DNA of 64,000 nucleotides from positions 1,550,001 through 1,614,000 of the forward strand of contig OY787533.1 of assembly GCA_963678925.1 (NCBI GenBank), given 5' to 3'. Made by a program: the position numbers and the translations under genes. The DNA comes from G963665925 sp963678925. GTDB taxonomy: Bacteria; Bacillota; Clostridia; Peptostreptococcales; Acidaminobacteraceae. Positions 1 through 8,585 of the stretch are shown here, in pieces. Position 1 is the stretch's first letter. Each line of letters opens with the position of its first letter. Below the pieces are notes generated by a model. That model was not told the DNA's origin. It worked only from the letters and a program-made list of their open reading frames with translations, and searched no databases.

Positions 1-1295
1 ATCAGACCCCCTGCAACGTTATCAGAAGCAATGTGCGTCACAACATCACCCGCATTTGCACCTCTGTCCAGGGTCAGTACAGGGACACCTTTACCATTTG
101 CCATTTTAATGGCATTGACAACGGCATCAGAGTCAGTCGGGTTGATCAGAATAACACTTACATCTTGAGTAAGTAGGTCTTCCATGTTTGCCAGTTCTTT
201 TGCCGGATCATTCTGTGAATCCAGTACAACAAGCTCAAGATTCAGCTCTTCAGCCTTTTTCTCCGCACCTTCCTTGAGTGTTACGAAGAATGGGTTGTTG
301 AGTGTCGAAACAATCAGACCCATTTTCTCGCCACTACCCATTAGGGCAGCAGCTTCTTCTTGACCGCCACCAGCTTGAGTGATAAGTTTCAGGTCAACAG
401 GAATGAAGGCTTCAATTGTTTTACCATCAATTGTATCTTTAGCCGCACTTACGCCCAGGGAACCTATTTTTTCAGGCTGCTGTGCAACAGTTGCTGCCAT
501 TTGTCCTGCTTCTACTGCCTTGACCGCATCATCTGTAGCATCAAAACCCACTACGATGATCTCTCTGCCTGCAGATTCTATAGCAGTCACTGCACCCAGT
601 GCCATCTCGTCATTATGCGCAAATACTGCGTCGATTTCAGGCTGTGCCTGAAGAATATTTTCCATTACAGACAGACCCTTTGTTCTGTCAAAGTCAGCAA
701 CCTGACGCGCCACCACTTCAATGTCAGTCGCATCAATTGCCTGGTTGAAGCCTTGACCACGATCTCTTGCAGCAGATGTACCCGCAATACCTTCAAGCTC
801 TACAGCCTTGCCTTTTCCGCCTAGGAGTTCAGCTATGTATTCGCCGGCCATTACACCACCAGATACATTGTCTGAAGCGATATGTGTTACAACTTCACCA
901 GCATTGGCACCTCTATCCAGTGTAATTACCGCTACTGATTTTTCATTTGCCATCTTGATGGCATTGCCAACAGCATCCGAGTCTGTTGGGTTGATCAGAA
1001 TAACATCCACACCTTGAGTCAGAAGATCTTCCATGTTTGCAAGCTCTTTAGCCGGGTCATTCTGCGAATCCAGAACAATCAGTTCAAGGCCAAGTGTGCT
1101 TGCCTGTGCCTCAGCACCGTCTTTTAGTGCAACGAAGAATGGGTTGTTGAGTGTCGAAACGACAAGACCCACTTTGCCGGCTGCAGCTTCCTGAGCCGCC
1201 GGTGCCTCCTCTGTTTGCTCAGCAGGTGCAGAACAGCCTGCAAGCATACCTATAATCATTACCATGACCATAAGCATTGACATAAACTTTTTCAT
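1..1295 (-). CDS. rbsB: Ribose-binding lipoprotein with tandem duplicated binding domain (3' end cut by window)
   Basis: Read from an ATG at 1293-1295 behind a GGAGGAG ribosome site, the frame stays open to base 1, giving at least 431 codons; a normal RbsB has about 300. A lipoprotein signal ends in LAGC (Cys21). A first periplasmic-binding-protein fold starts near residue 42 (GLVVSTLNNPFF) and closes with the usual C-terminal strand (IPVDLKLITQ). Instead of a stop, a Gly/Ala-rich linker follows and a second copy begins 283 codons later (GLIVSTLNNPFF). The copies are clearly similar in DNA but diverged, so this is not a recent assembly-style duplicate. It should deliver ribose or a related sugar to RbsA/RbsC at the membrane. 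It is the last gene of the rbs operon, 22 bases after rbsC. Whether there are two or more units cannot be seen. Confidence 0.92.
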   Translation of the reverse strand, partial: MKKFMSMLMVMVMIIGMLAGCSAPAEQTEEAPAAQEAAAGKVGLVVSTLNNPFFVALKDGAEAQASTLGLELIVLDSQNDPAKELANMEDLLTQGVDVILINPTDSDAVGNAIKMANEKSVAVITLDRGANAGEVVTHIASDNVSGGVMAGEYIAELLGGKGKAVELEGIAGTSAARDRGQGFNQAIDATDIEVVARQVADFDRTKGLSVMENILQAQPEIDAVFAHNDEMALGAVTAIESAGREIIVVGFDATDDAVKAVEAGQMAATVAQQPEKIGSLGVSAAKDTIDGKTIEAFIPVDLKLITQAGGGQEEAAALMGSGEKMGLIVSTLNNPFFVTLKEGAEKKAEELNLELVVLDSQNDPAKELANMEDLLTQDVSVILINPTDSDAVVNAIKMANGKGVPVLTLDRGANAGDVVTHIASDNVAGGL

Positions 1296-1317
1296 TTAAT
1301 TCTCCTCCTCTTTCTAT

Positions 1318-2259
1318 CTATTTCTCTTTTTGATCCAATAACACCGCAACGAGAATCACAAGCCCCTTGGCAAGCATCTGATAGTAAGATGTCACGTTAA
1401 GCAGATTCAGTGCGTTGTTAAGAATACCAATAATCAGGGCGCCCACGATGGTTCCAAGAACAGAACCTACGCCGCCTGCAAGCGATGTTCCCCCGAGAAC
1501 AACTGCAGCGATGGCATCCAGCTCGTAGCCCGTTCCCGCTGTTGGCTGTGCAGAGGACAGACGGGATGTGATAATCATGCCGCCCGCGGCTGCAAGGGCA
1601 CCGCTCATACCGTATACAAAGAGCTTAACGCGGTGTACACTCACACCCGAAAGCTTTGTCGCCTCTTCATTGCCACCCGAGGAATAGACATAACGTCCAA
1701 TGGTCGTGTGCTTCAGGATGAAATAACAGGCTCCAAATATCAGAGCCATAATAATAATTGGATTCGGCACCCCAAACAGATAGCCATTTCCGATTTTTGA
1801 AAATGCCTCCGCATTGGCCTCATATCCTGCACTGATCGGTTTACCGTCAGTGAATACGAGTGTCGCGCCCCTGAAAACCGTCATCGTAGCCAGCGTCACG
1901 ATAAATGGCTGCAGCTTTCCCTTTGATATGATGAAGCCATTGACAATACCAATGCCTGTACCAATGGCAAGTGCAGCAAGTACGGCAACCGCAGCGGAAG
2001 CTCCGCCTGCCAGAAGATAGGCTGAAACAGCACCGCTGATTGCAAGAATGGATCCTACAGAAAGGTCGATTCCCCCTGTCAGAATTACAAATGTCATGCC
2101 GGCAGCGATAATGGCATTGACTGAGGACTGCCTAAATACGTTGAACATGTTCGACCACGTCATAAAACGGTCGCTCATGAATGATATGATTATTGAAAAT
2201 CCAATCAGGCCGATAATGGATTGAAAACGACCCAACTGCTCTTTTACATTCTGTTTCAT
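1318..2259 (-). CDS. rbsC: Ribose ABC transporter permease
   Basis: This 313-residue, very hydrophobic protein is a BPD_transp_2-type permease of the RbsC/AraH/XylH family and forms the membrane channel for ribose with RbsA. About eight to ten membrane segments are visible. The family stretch GGIDLSVGS lies near residue 62, and a conserved AAVVLGGTSLAGG segment near residue 251 is the coupling region to the ATPase. Length is normal for the family. It starts two bases after the rbsA stop codon, so the two are probably translationally coupled. Confidence 0.95.
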   Translation of the reverse strand: MKQNVKEQLGRFQSIIGLIGFSIIISFMSDRFMTWSNMFNVFRQSSVNAIIAAGMTFVILTGGIDLSVGSILAISGAVSAYLLAGGASAAVAVLAALAIGTGIGIVNGFIISKGKLQPFIVTLATMTVFRGATLVFTDGKPISAGYEANAEAFSKIGNGYLFGVPNPIIIMALIFGACYFILKHTTIGRYVYSSGGNEEATKLSGVSVHRVKLFVYGMSGALAAAGGMIITSRLSSAQPTAGTGYELDAIAAVVLGGTSLAGGVGSVLGTIVGALIIGILNNALNLLNVTSYYQMLAKGLVILVAVLLDQKEK

Positions 2260-2261
2260 GT

Positions 2262-3755
2262 CTACTCCCTTCCCAAACCAACTGCTAAACGCATGATGTG
2301 CTCCTGATTTGCACTGTCTCTATGAATCACACCCGAGACAGTGCCTTCGTGCATGACCATGATTCTGTCACACATGCCAAGAAGTTCAGGTATTTCCGAT
2401 GAAATCATCAGAATTGCCATACCGCGTTCCTTGAAGGCATTCATCAAGTCATAAATCTCTTTTTTTGCCCCGACGTCGACCCCACGGGTCGGTTCGTCGA
2501 GTATCAGGACTTTCGGCTCTGTCATTAGACTCTTAGAAATGCTGACCTTCTGCTGATTTCCTCCCGAAAGGAATTTGACCTTCTGTGCCAGTGACGGCGT
2601 CTTGATGGACAGCTGACTTACGAAGTCATCCGCTATGTCATTCTCCATCTGCTTATTGATGACCCCCATTGGCGCAATTCTCTTGAGGGCAGACATGGAC
2701 ATGTTTTCCCGCACCGACATGCCCAGTACCAGCCCATCCTTCTTTCTATCTTCAGATACGTACGTAATGCCACTTTCAATGGCCTGCTTCTCACTTTTAA
2801 AAGATACAGGCTGTCCATCGAGAATAAGACTTCCCGATTTTACCCCATAGTGTCCGAACAGGGTTTTCGCAAGCTCTGTTCTGCCCGCACCCATCAGGCC
2901 TGCCACACCCAGAATCTCACCTTCTTTGATTTCAAAGTTCACATCGTGAACATATTGGTTCTCAAGATCAGAGACGCTGAGCACCACATTGCCGGTCTTG
3001 GTATCCATATAGGGATACTGCTCTTCCAGCTTTCTGCCGACCATAAGCTCGATGAGCCCGTCTTCGTCAATATCAGAAACTGGCTTTTCAGCAATAAACT
3101 GTCCATCACGCAGAATTGTGACGTCATCACAGATTTCAAAGATTTCCTTGAGTCTGTGTGAAATGTAAACAATGCTCTTGCCTTCTGCCTTGAGATCCCG
3201 AATGACCTGAAAGAGCGCCTCTGTTTCCTGGTCTGTGAGGGCATCGGTCGGCTCATCCATAATAATCAGCTCGGCATCCAGCGAAAGGGCCTTGGCGATT
3301 TCAAACATCTGCTTGTTTCCAATGGAAAATCTTTTGACCTTCCTTGCCGGATCGATGTCGATGCCAAGCGCGTCCAGCAAATCTTTTGACTTTGCCATAA
3401 GCTCTGACCAGTTTATGATTCCAAATCCTTTTTTCGGCTCTCGACCCAGAAATATATTTTCACCGATTGACATTTCCTCAATGAGATTCAGTTCCTGGTG
3501 TATGATTGCAATGCCCAGTTCCTGCGCATCTTTAGGCCCTTTCATGTCCACTTCCTTGCCCTTGTAGAAGATGCTTCCTTCCGTCTTGGCATAGACACCT
3601 GATAAAATCTTCATCAATGTGGATTTGCCGGCACCATTCTCTCCGAGAAGGGCCATCACTTGACCTTCATATACATTGAGATGGACGTCATCAAGGGCTT
3701 TTACGCCAGGAAAGGTTTTGGTAACATGCTTCATTTCCAGTATCTTATTACGCAT
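2262..3755 (-). CDS. rbsA: Ribose ABC transporter ATP-binding protein (two ATPase domains)
   Basis: At 497 residues this is a typical double-cassette sugar ATPase of the RbsA/MglA type. The first cassette has a Walker A GENGAGKST near residue 39 and Walker B LIIMDEPTDALT. Its signature is the degenerate FSIGNKQ, as usual for the N-terminal half of this family. The second has a degenerate P-loop (GLMGAGRTE), a good LSGGNQQK signature and LILDEPTRGVD. It would power ribose import through RbsC. It sits between rbsD and rbsC in the order rbsRKDACB. Confidence 0.96.
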   Translation of the reverse strand: MRNKILEMKHVTKTFPGVKALDDVHLNVYEGQVMALLGENGAGKSTLMKILSGVYAKTEGSIFYKGKEVDMKGPKDAQELGIAIIHQELNLIEEMSIGENIFLGREPKKGFGIINWSELMAKSKDLLDALGIDIDPARKVKRFSIGNKQMFEIAKALSLDAELIIMDEPTDALTDQETEALFQVIRDLKAEGKSIVYISHRLKEIFEICDDVTILRDGQFIAEKPVSDIDEDGLIELMVGRKLEEQYPYMDTKTGNVVLSVSDLENQYVHDVNFEIKEGEILGVAGLMGAGRTELAKTLFGHYGVKSGSLILDGQPVSFKSEKQAIESGITYVSEDRKKDGLVLGMSVRENMSMSALKRIAPMGVINKQMENDIADDFVSQLSIKTPSLAQKVKFLSGGNQQKVSISKSLMTEPKVLILDEPTRGVDVGAKKEIYDLMNAFKERGMAILMISSEIPELLGMCDRIMVMHEGTVSGVIHRDSANQEHIMRLAVGLGRE

Positions 3756-3768
3756 CCTGCCACATCCT

Positions 3769-4167
3769 TTAGAATATTACACCTGACTTTAAAATAACAT
3801 TGGCATACGGCGTGCACTCACCCGTACGTATGACAGCCTTGGCCGATTTTGTCTGTATCTTGAAGCTTTCATGGGACACATAGGTCACAGGCACATCAGA
3901 CAAGAGACCTTTGATTTCAGATTCCACAGCCGGATTCATGGTCTTGATTTCTTCTGCAAGAACATAGCCCTCACATTCAAATGCCTCCAGCAGCGTCTTC
4001 AAGACTTCTATAAAGCCGGGTGTGCCTTGCTTTACTGCGATATCAATGCGTTTTACACCTTCCGGAACAGGAAGGCCCGCATCTCCGATGACGATTTCAT
4101 CGGTATGTCCCATCTTGCTGATTACCTCAATTATGTCCGCGTTGAGCAGTGAACTGCTTTTCATCAT
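3769..4167 (-). CDS. rbsD: D-ribose pyranase
   Basis: RbsD interconverts the pyranose and furanose forms of ribose so that RbsK can use it. The 132-residue length fits. The N-terminal GHTDEIVIGDAGLPVP stretch, with the catalytic histidine near residue 21 and an aspartate near 29, is the family hallmark, and the C-terminal RTGECTPYANVIL segment is typical. Its start codon overlaps the rbsK stop by 4 bases, so it is translationally coupled within the operon. The protein begins with two methionines; either could be used. Confidence 0.95.
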   Translation of the reverse strand: MMKSSSLLNADIIEVISKMGHTDEIVIGDAGLPVPEGVKRIDIAVKQGTPGFIEVLKTLLEAFECEGYVLAEEIKTMNPAVESEIKGLLSDVPVTYVSHESFKIQTKSAKAVIRTGECTPYANVILKSGVIF

Positions 4168-5084
4168 TTCCGCTTCACTCCTTCAAATTTCTCAATCTCC
4201 GCAAATGTCGGCAGTGAGCTTTGTGCGCCGTGTTTTGTCACTGTCACAGCCCCCACCTTCATGGCAAATTCCATTGCCGACGCCATGCCTTCACCCTTTG
4301 AAAGGGCTGTCAGCAGACCACCTATAAAGCTATCTCCAGCGGCTGTAGTATCCACCGCATCTACCTTGTATCCATGGACATGGTGTTTATCACCTGTATG
4401 ATTCATGTAGAGCGCCCCGTCTTTTCCAAGCGTAATGATCAGTTCCTTTACGCCTGTATCAAAAAGTGCCGCAGCCCCCTTTTGCAGGTCCTCTTCCGAC
4501 TCGGCCGAGTAGCCTGTAAGAACTTCAAACTCCGTTTCGTTGGGAACCAGCAGGTCCACATTGGCAATGAGGTCTCTCGACAGTTGTCTTGCCGGCGCCG
4601 TATTCAGAACTGTCATTAGGCCCTTTTCTTTGGCCATGGCAAAAGCCTTCTCAATGGTTTCTATGGGTGTCTCGAGCTGGGCCAGCAGGATATCCTGTCC
4701 GTCGAAATCCTCTGATAAAACGTTTTCAGGGACCATTGAAAAATTAGCGCCCGGTATAACCACGATGGAATTGTCCCCATCATCATTTACCATAATCAGC
4801 GCCGTTCCCGTTGGTTCAGCTTCAACAGACTTTACGCCTGAGCCGTCCACACCGCTTGACTCAAGTGCTTCCTTGAGCTTGCTTCCAAAATCATCTGAGC
4901 CTACGCGACCAATCATGGAAACAGCTCCGCCGAGCTTTCCGATTGCCACAGCCTGATTTGCGCCCTTGCCGCCCGGTATTTCGCTGAACCCGTTTCCAAG
5001 CACCGTTTCACCAACCTTAGGTGTTGCGTGTACATTTGTAACCAAATCCATGTTCAGGCTTCCAAGTACCAGTATCCTCTTCAT
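4164..5084 (-). CDS. rbsK: Ribokinase
   Basis: Ribokinase of the PfkB family, 306 residues, phosphorylating ribose to ribose 5-phosphate. Signature 1 is seen near residue 38 (PGGKGANQAVA). Signature 2, near residue 247 (DTTAAGDSFIGG), carries the catalytic aspartate and anion hole. The N-terminal GSLNMDLV is typical. It is the first structural gene behind the operator at 5099-5116, so the catabolic enzyme is made ahead of the transporter. Confidence 0.96.
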   Translation of the reverse strand: MKRILVLGSLNMDLVTNVHATPKVGETVLGNGFSEIPGGKGANQAVAIGKLGGAVSMIGRVGSDDFGSKLKEALESSGVDGSGVKSVEAEPTGTALIMVNDDGDNSIVVIPGANFSMVPENVLSEDFDGQDILLAQLETPIETIEKAFAMAKEKGLMTVLNTAPARQLSRDLIANVDLLVPNETEFEVLTGYSAESEEDLQKGAAALFDTGVKELIITLGKDGALYMNHTGDKHHVHGYKVDAVDTTAAGDSFIGGLLTALSKGEGMASAMEFAMKVGAVTVTKHGAQSSLPTFAEIEKFEGVKRK

Positions 5085-5098
5085 CGTTTCACTCCCTT

Positions 5099-5116
5099 AG
5101 GTTAAACGTTTAACCT
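5099..5116. promoter_or_regulatory. LacI-type operator (RbsR box) before rbsK
   Basis: A perfect 18-base palindrome, AGGTTAAACGTTTAACCT, with the central CG typical of LacI/CcpA-family sites. It lies 14 bases upstream of the rbsK start and overlaps a weak -10 like TATAAG on the minus strand. A near copy is found before rbsR, so RbsR is the obvious ligand; a cre-like role for CcpA is the alternative. Confidence 0.85.
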
Positions 5117-5120
5117 TATA

Positions 5121-5160
5121 AAAAAATATATACTTCTGGGCATAGGCGTCCATGCCCAGA
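5121..5160 (-). terminator. Intrinsic terminator after rbsR
   Basis: On the minus strand, just past the rbsR stop, a 9-bp perfect stem (TCTGGGCAT with ATGCCCAGA, arms 5135-5143 and 5152-5160, 8-base loop) is followed by a T/A-rich run with seven T residues. It would end or attenuate rbsR transcripts before the rbsK operator. Confidence 0.7.
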
Positions 5161-5163
5161 TTG

Positions 5164-6165
5164 CTATCTTGTTGTTCCTCGAATCACGAGGTGTGTTTTC
5201 AAGTTTTCAAGCTCGATGTCTTTTTCAGCCCCTTGAATCATACCGATTAGAACACGACCTGCCTGATAGCCCATTTCATAGTTGGGCTGCTTGACCGTTG
5301 TCAGTTCCGGACTGACCATCTGTGCCATATAGATGTCATCATACCCGATAATGCCGACCTTGCCTGGAACATCAATACCCTTTTGATGAAGCGCTTTCAT
5401 GGCACCAAGGGCAATCAAGTCATTGCCACAGAATATGCCGTCAAAATCTGCGTCTTTTTCCAGCAGACGCTTTACGCCCTCAAAACCCCATTCACCTGAG
5501 TAATCTCCAGAAAGCAAATGATCCTTTGGAGGCAAGACCCCCTTATCGGAAAGGGCCTTCAAGTATCCCTTATAGCGCTGCTGAGCCGGCTTTGAAGTCA
5601 TGGGACCCGATATGTGATATATCTTGCTATAGCCACGTGTCACCATGTAGGAAACGGCTTCATAGGCGCCCTCTTCATTATCGACAACAATTTTTTTCTG
5701 TGATTTCAGGCCGTCGATATCCCGGTCCACTGTGATGACTGGGATTTTCACACGCTTAAGCGCACTGCTAATTTCTGTCCTGCTGCTTGAGGCCGTGAAT
5801 ATGATGCCGTCGACCATTTTTTCCTGCAGCATGTCTATGTATGCATCTTCCTTTTCCAGGCTGTTGTCTGAATTGCACAGAATCAGGGTATAGCCTTCCT
5901 TGTTGGCGACATCTTCAACGCCGCGGGCAAGCTCCGGGAAGAATGGATTGGTAATGTCAGGGATTATCAGACCAAGTGTCTTCGTCTTTTTGGTAACCAT
6001 GGAACTGGCAATCCGATTCGGCACATAGCCAGACTCTTCAATAACTGCCATGACGCGCATGCGCGTCGCTGATGAAATTTTCTCATCTTTGCCGTTGACG
6101 ACCTTTGAAACCGTTGCAGTAGAAACCTCTGCCAGTCGTGCAATGTCCTTAATTGTCACTTTCAA
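5164..6165 (-). CDS. rbsR: LacI-family repressor of the ribose operon
   Basis: A 333-residue LacI/GalR regulator. The N-terminal helix-turn-helix covers residues 3-25 (TIKDIARLAEVSTATVSKVVNG), a hinge follows near residue 55, and a type I periplasmic-binding-like sensor domain with LGLIIPDITNPFFPELARG fills the rest. The start is a TTG at 6163-6165 with an AGGTGA ribosome site about 7 bases before it. Adjacent palindromes at 5099-5116 and 6183-6200 make it the likely repressor of itself and of rbsKDACB, released by ribose. Confidence 0.95.
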   Translation of the reverse strand: MKVTIKDIARLAEVSTATVSKVVNGKDEKISSATRMRVMAVIEESGYVPNRIASSMVTKKTKTLGLIIPDITNPFFPELARGVEDVANKEGYTLILCNSDNSLEKEDAYIDMLQEKMVDGIIFTASSSRTEISSALKRVKIPVITVDRDIDGLKSQKKIVVDNEEGAYEAVSYMVTRGYSKIYHISGPMTSKPAQQRYKGYLKALSDKGVLPPKDHLLSGDYSGEWGFEGVKRLLEKDADFDGIFCGNDLIALGAMKALHQKGIDVPGKVGIIGYDDIYMAQMVSPELTTVKQPNYEMGYQAGRVLIGMIQGAEKDIELENLKTHLVIRGTTR

Positions 6166-6182
6166 TCTAATTTCACCTGCCT

Positions 6183-6200
6183 AGGTTAAACGTTTACCTT
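6183..6200. promoter_or_regulatory. LacI-type operator (RbsR box) before rbsR
   Basis: AGGTTAAACGTTTACCTT is an imperfect copy of the perfect palindrome before rbsK. It lies just downstream of the -10 box of the rbsR promoter, a classic position for repression, which suggests autoregulation. Confidence 0.85.
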
Positions 6201-6201
6201 G

Positions 6202-6229
6202 ATTATAACAAGAACGTGTTCTTTGTCAA
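6202..6229 (-). promoter_or_regulatory. Sigma-A promoter of rbsR
   Basis: On the minus strand a perfect TTGACA (6224-6229) and a perfect TATAAT (6202-6207) are 16 bases apart. The spacer is almost wholly filled by the palindrome AAGAACGTGTTCTT (6210-6223), which could be a second regulator site. The RbsR operator follows directly. Confidence 0.85.
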
Positions 6230-6252
6230 ATGTAAAAATTAATTCATACATA

Positions 6253-6290
6253 AAAACAGCCTGTCAGGATAATCCTGCAGGCTGTTTTTT
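6253..6290 (-). terminator. Terminator after the stalk-domain gene
   Basis: An 11-bp stem (AAAACAGCCTG, 6253-6263, with CAGGCTGTTTT, 6278-6288) closes over an inner CAGGA/TCCTG pair. T-runs are present on both strands, so it can end the minus-strand gene at 6357 and insulate the rbsR promoter. Confidence 0.8.
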
Positions 6291-6356
6291 TAATGGGTCT
6301 GCCCATTTCATAAATTTTTTACGCAATTGCCGACATTTATAAAGATTCACGTCGAT

Positions 6357-7133
6357 TTAGTTCACACTGTAGACGATATAGCCAGAAGTCTGCGGTGGGT
6401 AAATCATGGTCATGAACTGTGGTGATGCAACGTGAATATAGGCTCCGATCTCAACTTCCGTATTGGTAAAGGTATAGGCTTTTGAAGTGCGTACAATCAG
6501 TTTGATTGGCTGATCTTCAGAGCCAAGCTCGTCACGCAGGGTAATGGTCATCATGCCTGTTTCATCGTAAGCGATATCGGAAACATAGCCCTCGTGCGTT
6601 GCCGCTTCATAATCAGTCAGTGTCAGATTTCCCTCTTCAACCATGACCCCAATGCCCAGAATCTCCACTAGAAATTCTGCAGGTACATATACATGACCGC
6701 CAAAATCGATTGGGGCACTGCTCAGTCTTACAGGTGCCATTCTATTTCTGAAATAGGCGTTCTCACCAATGGTAACCGATGTATAAATTGCGCCCTTTGA
6801 AATGTCAATACGCTGGGTCTCCTTGTTCCAGTCCACCTTGAAGCCCATAGCGGTCAGACTCTCGCTGAGGGGAATCATTTTGACACCGTTGAACTGAACC
6901 ACTTTAAGGGATTCAGATACAGCCACCTCATTGTAGATGATTTTGCCGTTGAAATAATTGTTCGATACAGCGCCATCCATGATTTCTGCCGATGTGTTCA
7001 CCGCTGTGATCGGTGCGGAAATCAGTACAGGCTCTACAAAGCGTGTCTGTGTGTCTGCAAATGCCATCCCTGCCGAGCTCAGTGTCATACCTATCATAAG
7101 TGCCGCAATTTTTCTTGTCATTGATTTATGCAT
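6357..7133 (-). CDS. Secreted protein with copper amine oxidase N-terminal-like (stalk) domain
   Basis: The 258-residue product has a Sec signal peptide (about residues 1-26, ending AGMAFA). Residues about 80-175 resemble the copper amine oxidase N-terminal-like domain of many clostridial surface proteins (MIPLSESLTAMGFKVDWN, then VYVPAEFLVEILG). The C-terminal 80 residues look like an extra beta domain rich in hydrophobic strands. No catalytic motif is visible. It is probably exported and cell-wall or matrix associated; its function is unknown. It is 51 bases downstream of the diguanylate cyclase gene on the same strand, so the two may be co-transcribed. Confidence 0.8.
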   Translation of the reverse strand: MHKSMTRKIAALMIGMTLSSAGMAFADTQTRFVEPVLISAPITAVNTSAEIMDGAVSNNYFNGKIIYNEVAVSESLKVVQFNGVKMIPLSESLTAMGFKVDWNKETQRIDISKGAIYTSVTIGENAYFRNRMAPVRLSSAPIDFGGHVYVPAEFLVEILGIGVMVEEGNLTLTDYEAATHEGYVSDIAYDETGMMTITLRDELGSEDQPIKLIVRTSKAYTFTNTEVEIGAYIHVASPQFMTMIYPPQTSGYIVYSVN

Positions 7134-7184
7134 TTTAATCCTCCTAATATGCTATGGTTCAACAGGCTGGTCCTGTTGTCAAAT

Positions 7185-8369
7185 TCACCTTGTGTTTTGC
7201 TTTTCGATATTAAGACGATCTTCGGCACAAAAAAGTTCCCGCTCATTTTCATTTTCTTTGGATTTTTTCTGCAGATACATGGAGTGGTCTGCAAAACCAA
7301 CCACATCCCGATAGGAAAACTGCTCAGAACCCTTGATTTCGTAATAGCCATAGCTGAACTTCACTTGAAACTCCAAATGACCGCTCTTGTGCAGCCAATT
7401 CATTTCATCCCCGACACGTGCCATTTTCTTTCGTATCTCTGAAACAGTCATCTTTTCGAGAATCAGGATGAACTCATCGCCCGCATACCGTCCCACCAGC
7501 CTTTCCGGTGAAAACACGCGCAGGAGGACTCCTGAGAACAGCTTGAGACTTTTATCTCCTTCAAGGTGACCATAGGTGTCATTGATTTCCTTGAACTTAT
7601 CCAGGTCAATCATGACCAGTGTAAATTTTCGGTCGTGTCCAAGCAGGTACTCCAAGTGGGCGTCAATACGACTTCGGGTCAGGAGTCCTGTCAAGTAGTC
7701 TCTTGAGGTAGACACAGTCTCAAGAAATATATATGTGAGTACGACCGTGATTGCCATCATCGGCCACAGTATGAAAATGCCAAAGAAAGCTACCTGCATG
7801 AAGGCCACCACAACTGGCATGAGAATGTAGAGCAGGAGAACCCAGACAACCGCCTTTTCAATCCGCTGCCTTTCCCGATATGCCAGAAGACTTATGTAGC
7901 CAAAGAGACCAAGATTGATAAAGGCCATGACCATCATGCCCGGCTCCCGGCTATAGACATTTTCAGGACTGACAGAAAAGATGAAAGGCCTGAAAATGTT
8001 AATCAGAAGGAGCAGGCCATTGATCAGGAATGTATGGCTGTAAAACCACCGTTTCCTGAGCCGCTCGTAAGATTCGAACATATGATAATCAATATAGGAT
8101 GCCCAGAGACAAGGGGTGATTGACGTTGAAAATGCCATTGCGAAATTGAAAAAGTAGTTCAGATGATAATAGCCCTCACGACGATCAAATGCCCATGAGA
8201 GGACTTCCAGCATAAGTAGCAGAACAACAGACCAAAGCAGCCTGAAAAACAGCCCGCTTGATGTGCTCACCGCTTCATTTCTAAGTTTCATCGTAATGAA
8301 CAAAACAATTAGAAGCAGTGCCGAAAAAAAGTTTATGTCAAATTTCAAGAAGAACTCCATGATTGCCAT
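7185..8369 (-). CDS. Membrane diguanylate cyclase (GGDEF)
   Basis: This 394-residue protein has six or seven hydrophobic segments in residues 10-225 forming a membrane sensor, then a GGDEF domain (residues about 230-370). The active-site loop reads GRYAGDEF, an AGDEF variant that is found in working cyclases. The MIDLDKFKEINDTYGH metal-binding segment is intact. No RxxD product-inhibition site is seen five residues before the loop. It should make cyclic di-GMP in response to a membrane signal. The last 20 residues, polar and charged, extend past the usual domain end. Confidence 0.93.
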   Translation of the reverse strand: MAIMEFFLKFDINFFSALLLIVLFITMKLRNEAVSTSSGLFFRLLWSVVLLLMLEVLSWAFDRREGYYHLNYFFNFAMAFSTSITPCLWASYIDYHMFESYERLRKRWFYSHTFLINGLLLLINIFRPFIFSVSPENVYSREPGMMVMAFINLGLFGYISLLAYRERQRIEKAVVWVLLLYILMPVVVAFMQVAFFGIFILWPMMAITVVLTYIFLETVSTSRDYLTGLLTRSRIDAHLEYLLGHDRKFTLVMIDLDKFKEINDTYGHLEGDKSLKLFSGVLLRVFSPERLVGRYAGDEFILILEKMTVSEIRKKMARVGDEMNWLHKSGHLEFQVKFSYGYYEIKGSEQFSYRDVVGFADHSMYLQKKSKENENERELFCAEDRLNIEKQNTR

Positions 8370-8585
8370 CCCCTGAACCCGTTTTGTCTGCCTAGTTCTA
8401 TTTTACCATCAAATGTAAGTTGCAATCTCATTATACATAATTTATTGCGTTCACATCTCATTTTCAATTGTTTTTCTTTTTATACATATTTCATTCATAA
8501 AATTTTAATAATCAAATTGTACAATAGGATTAAGAAAATACGAAAACACCTATCATAGGAAAATAACCCGTAAAGGATGAGCTTT

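Noticed and set aside
379..1017. Plus-strand frames opposite rbsB
   Set aside because: They mirror the duplicated rbsB coding sequence and have low-complexity Ser/Thr/Ala translations.
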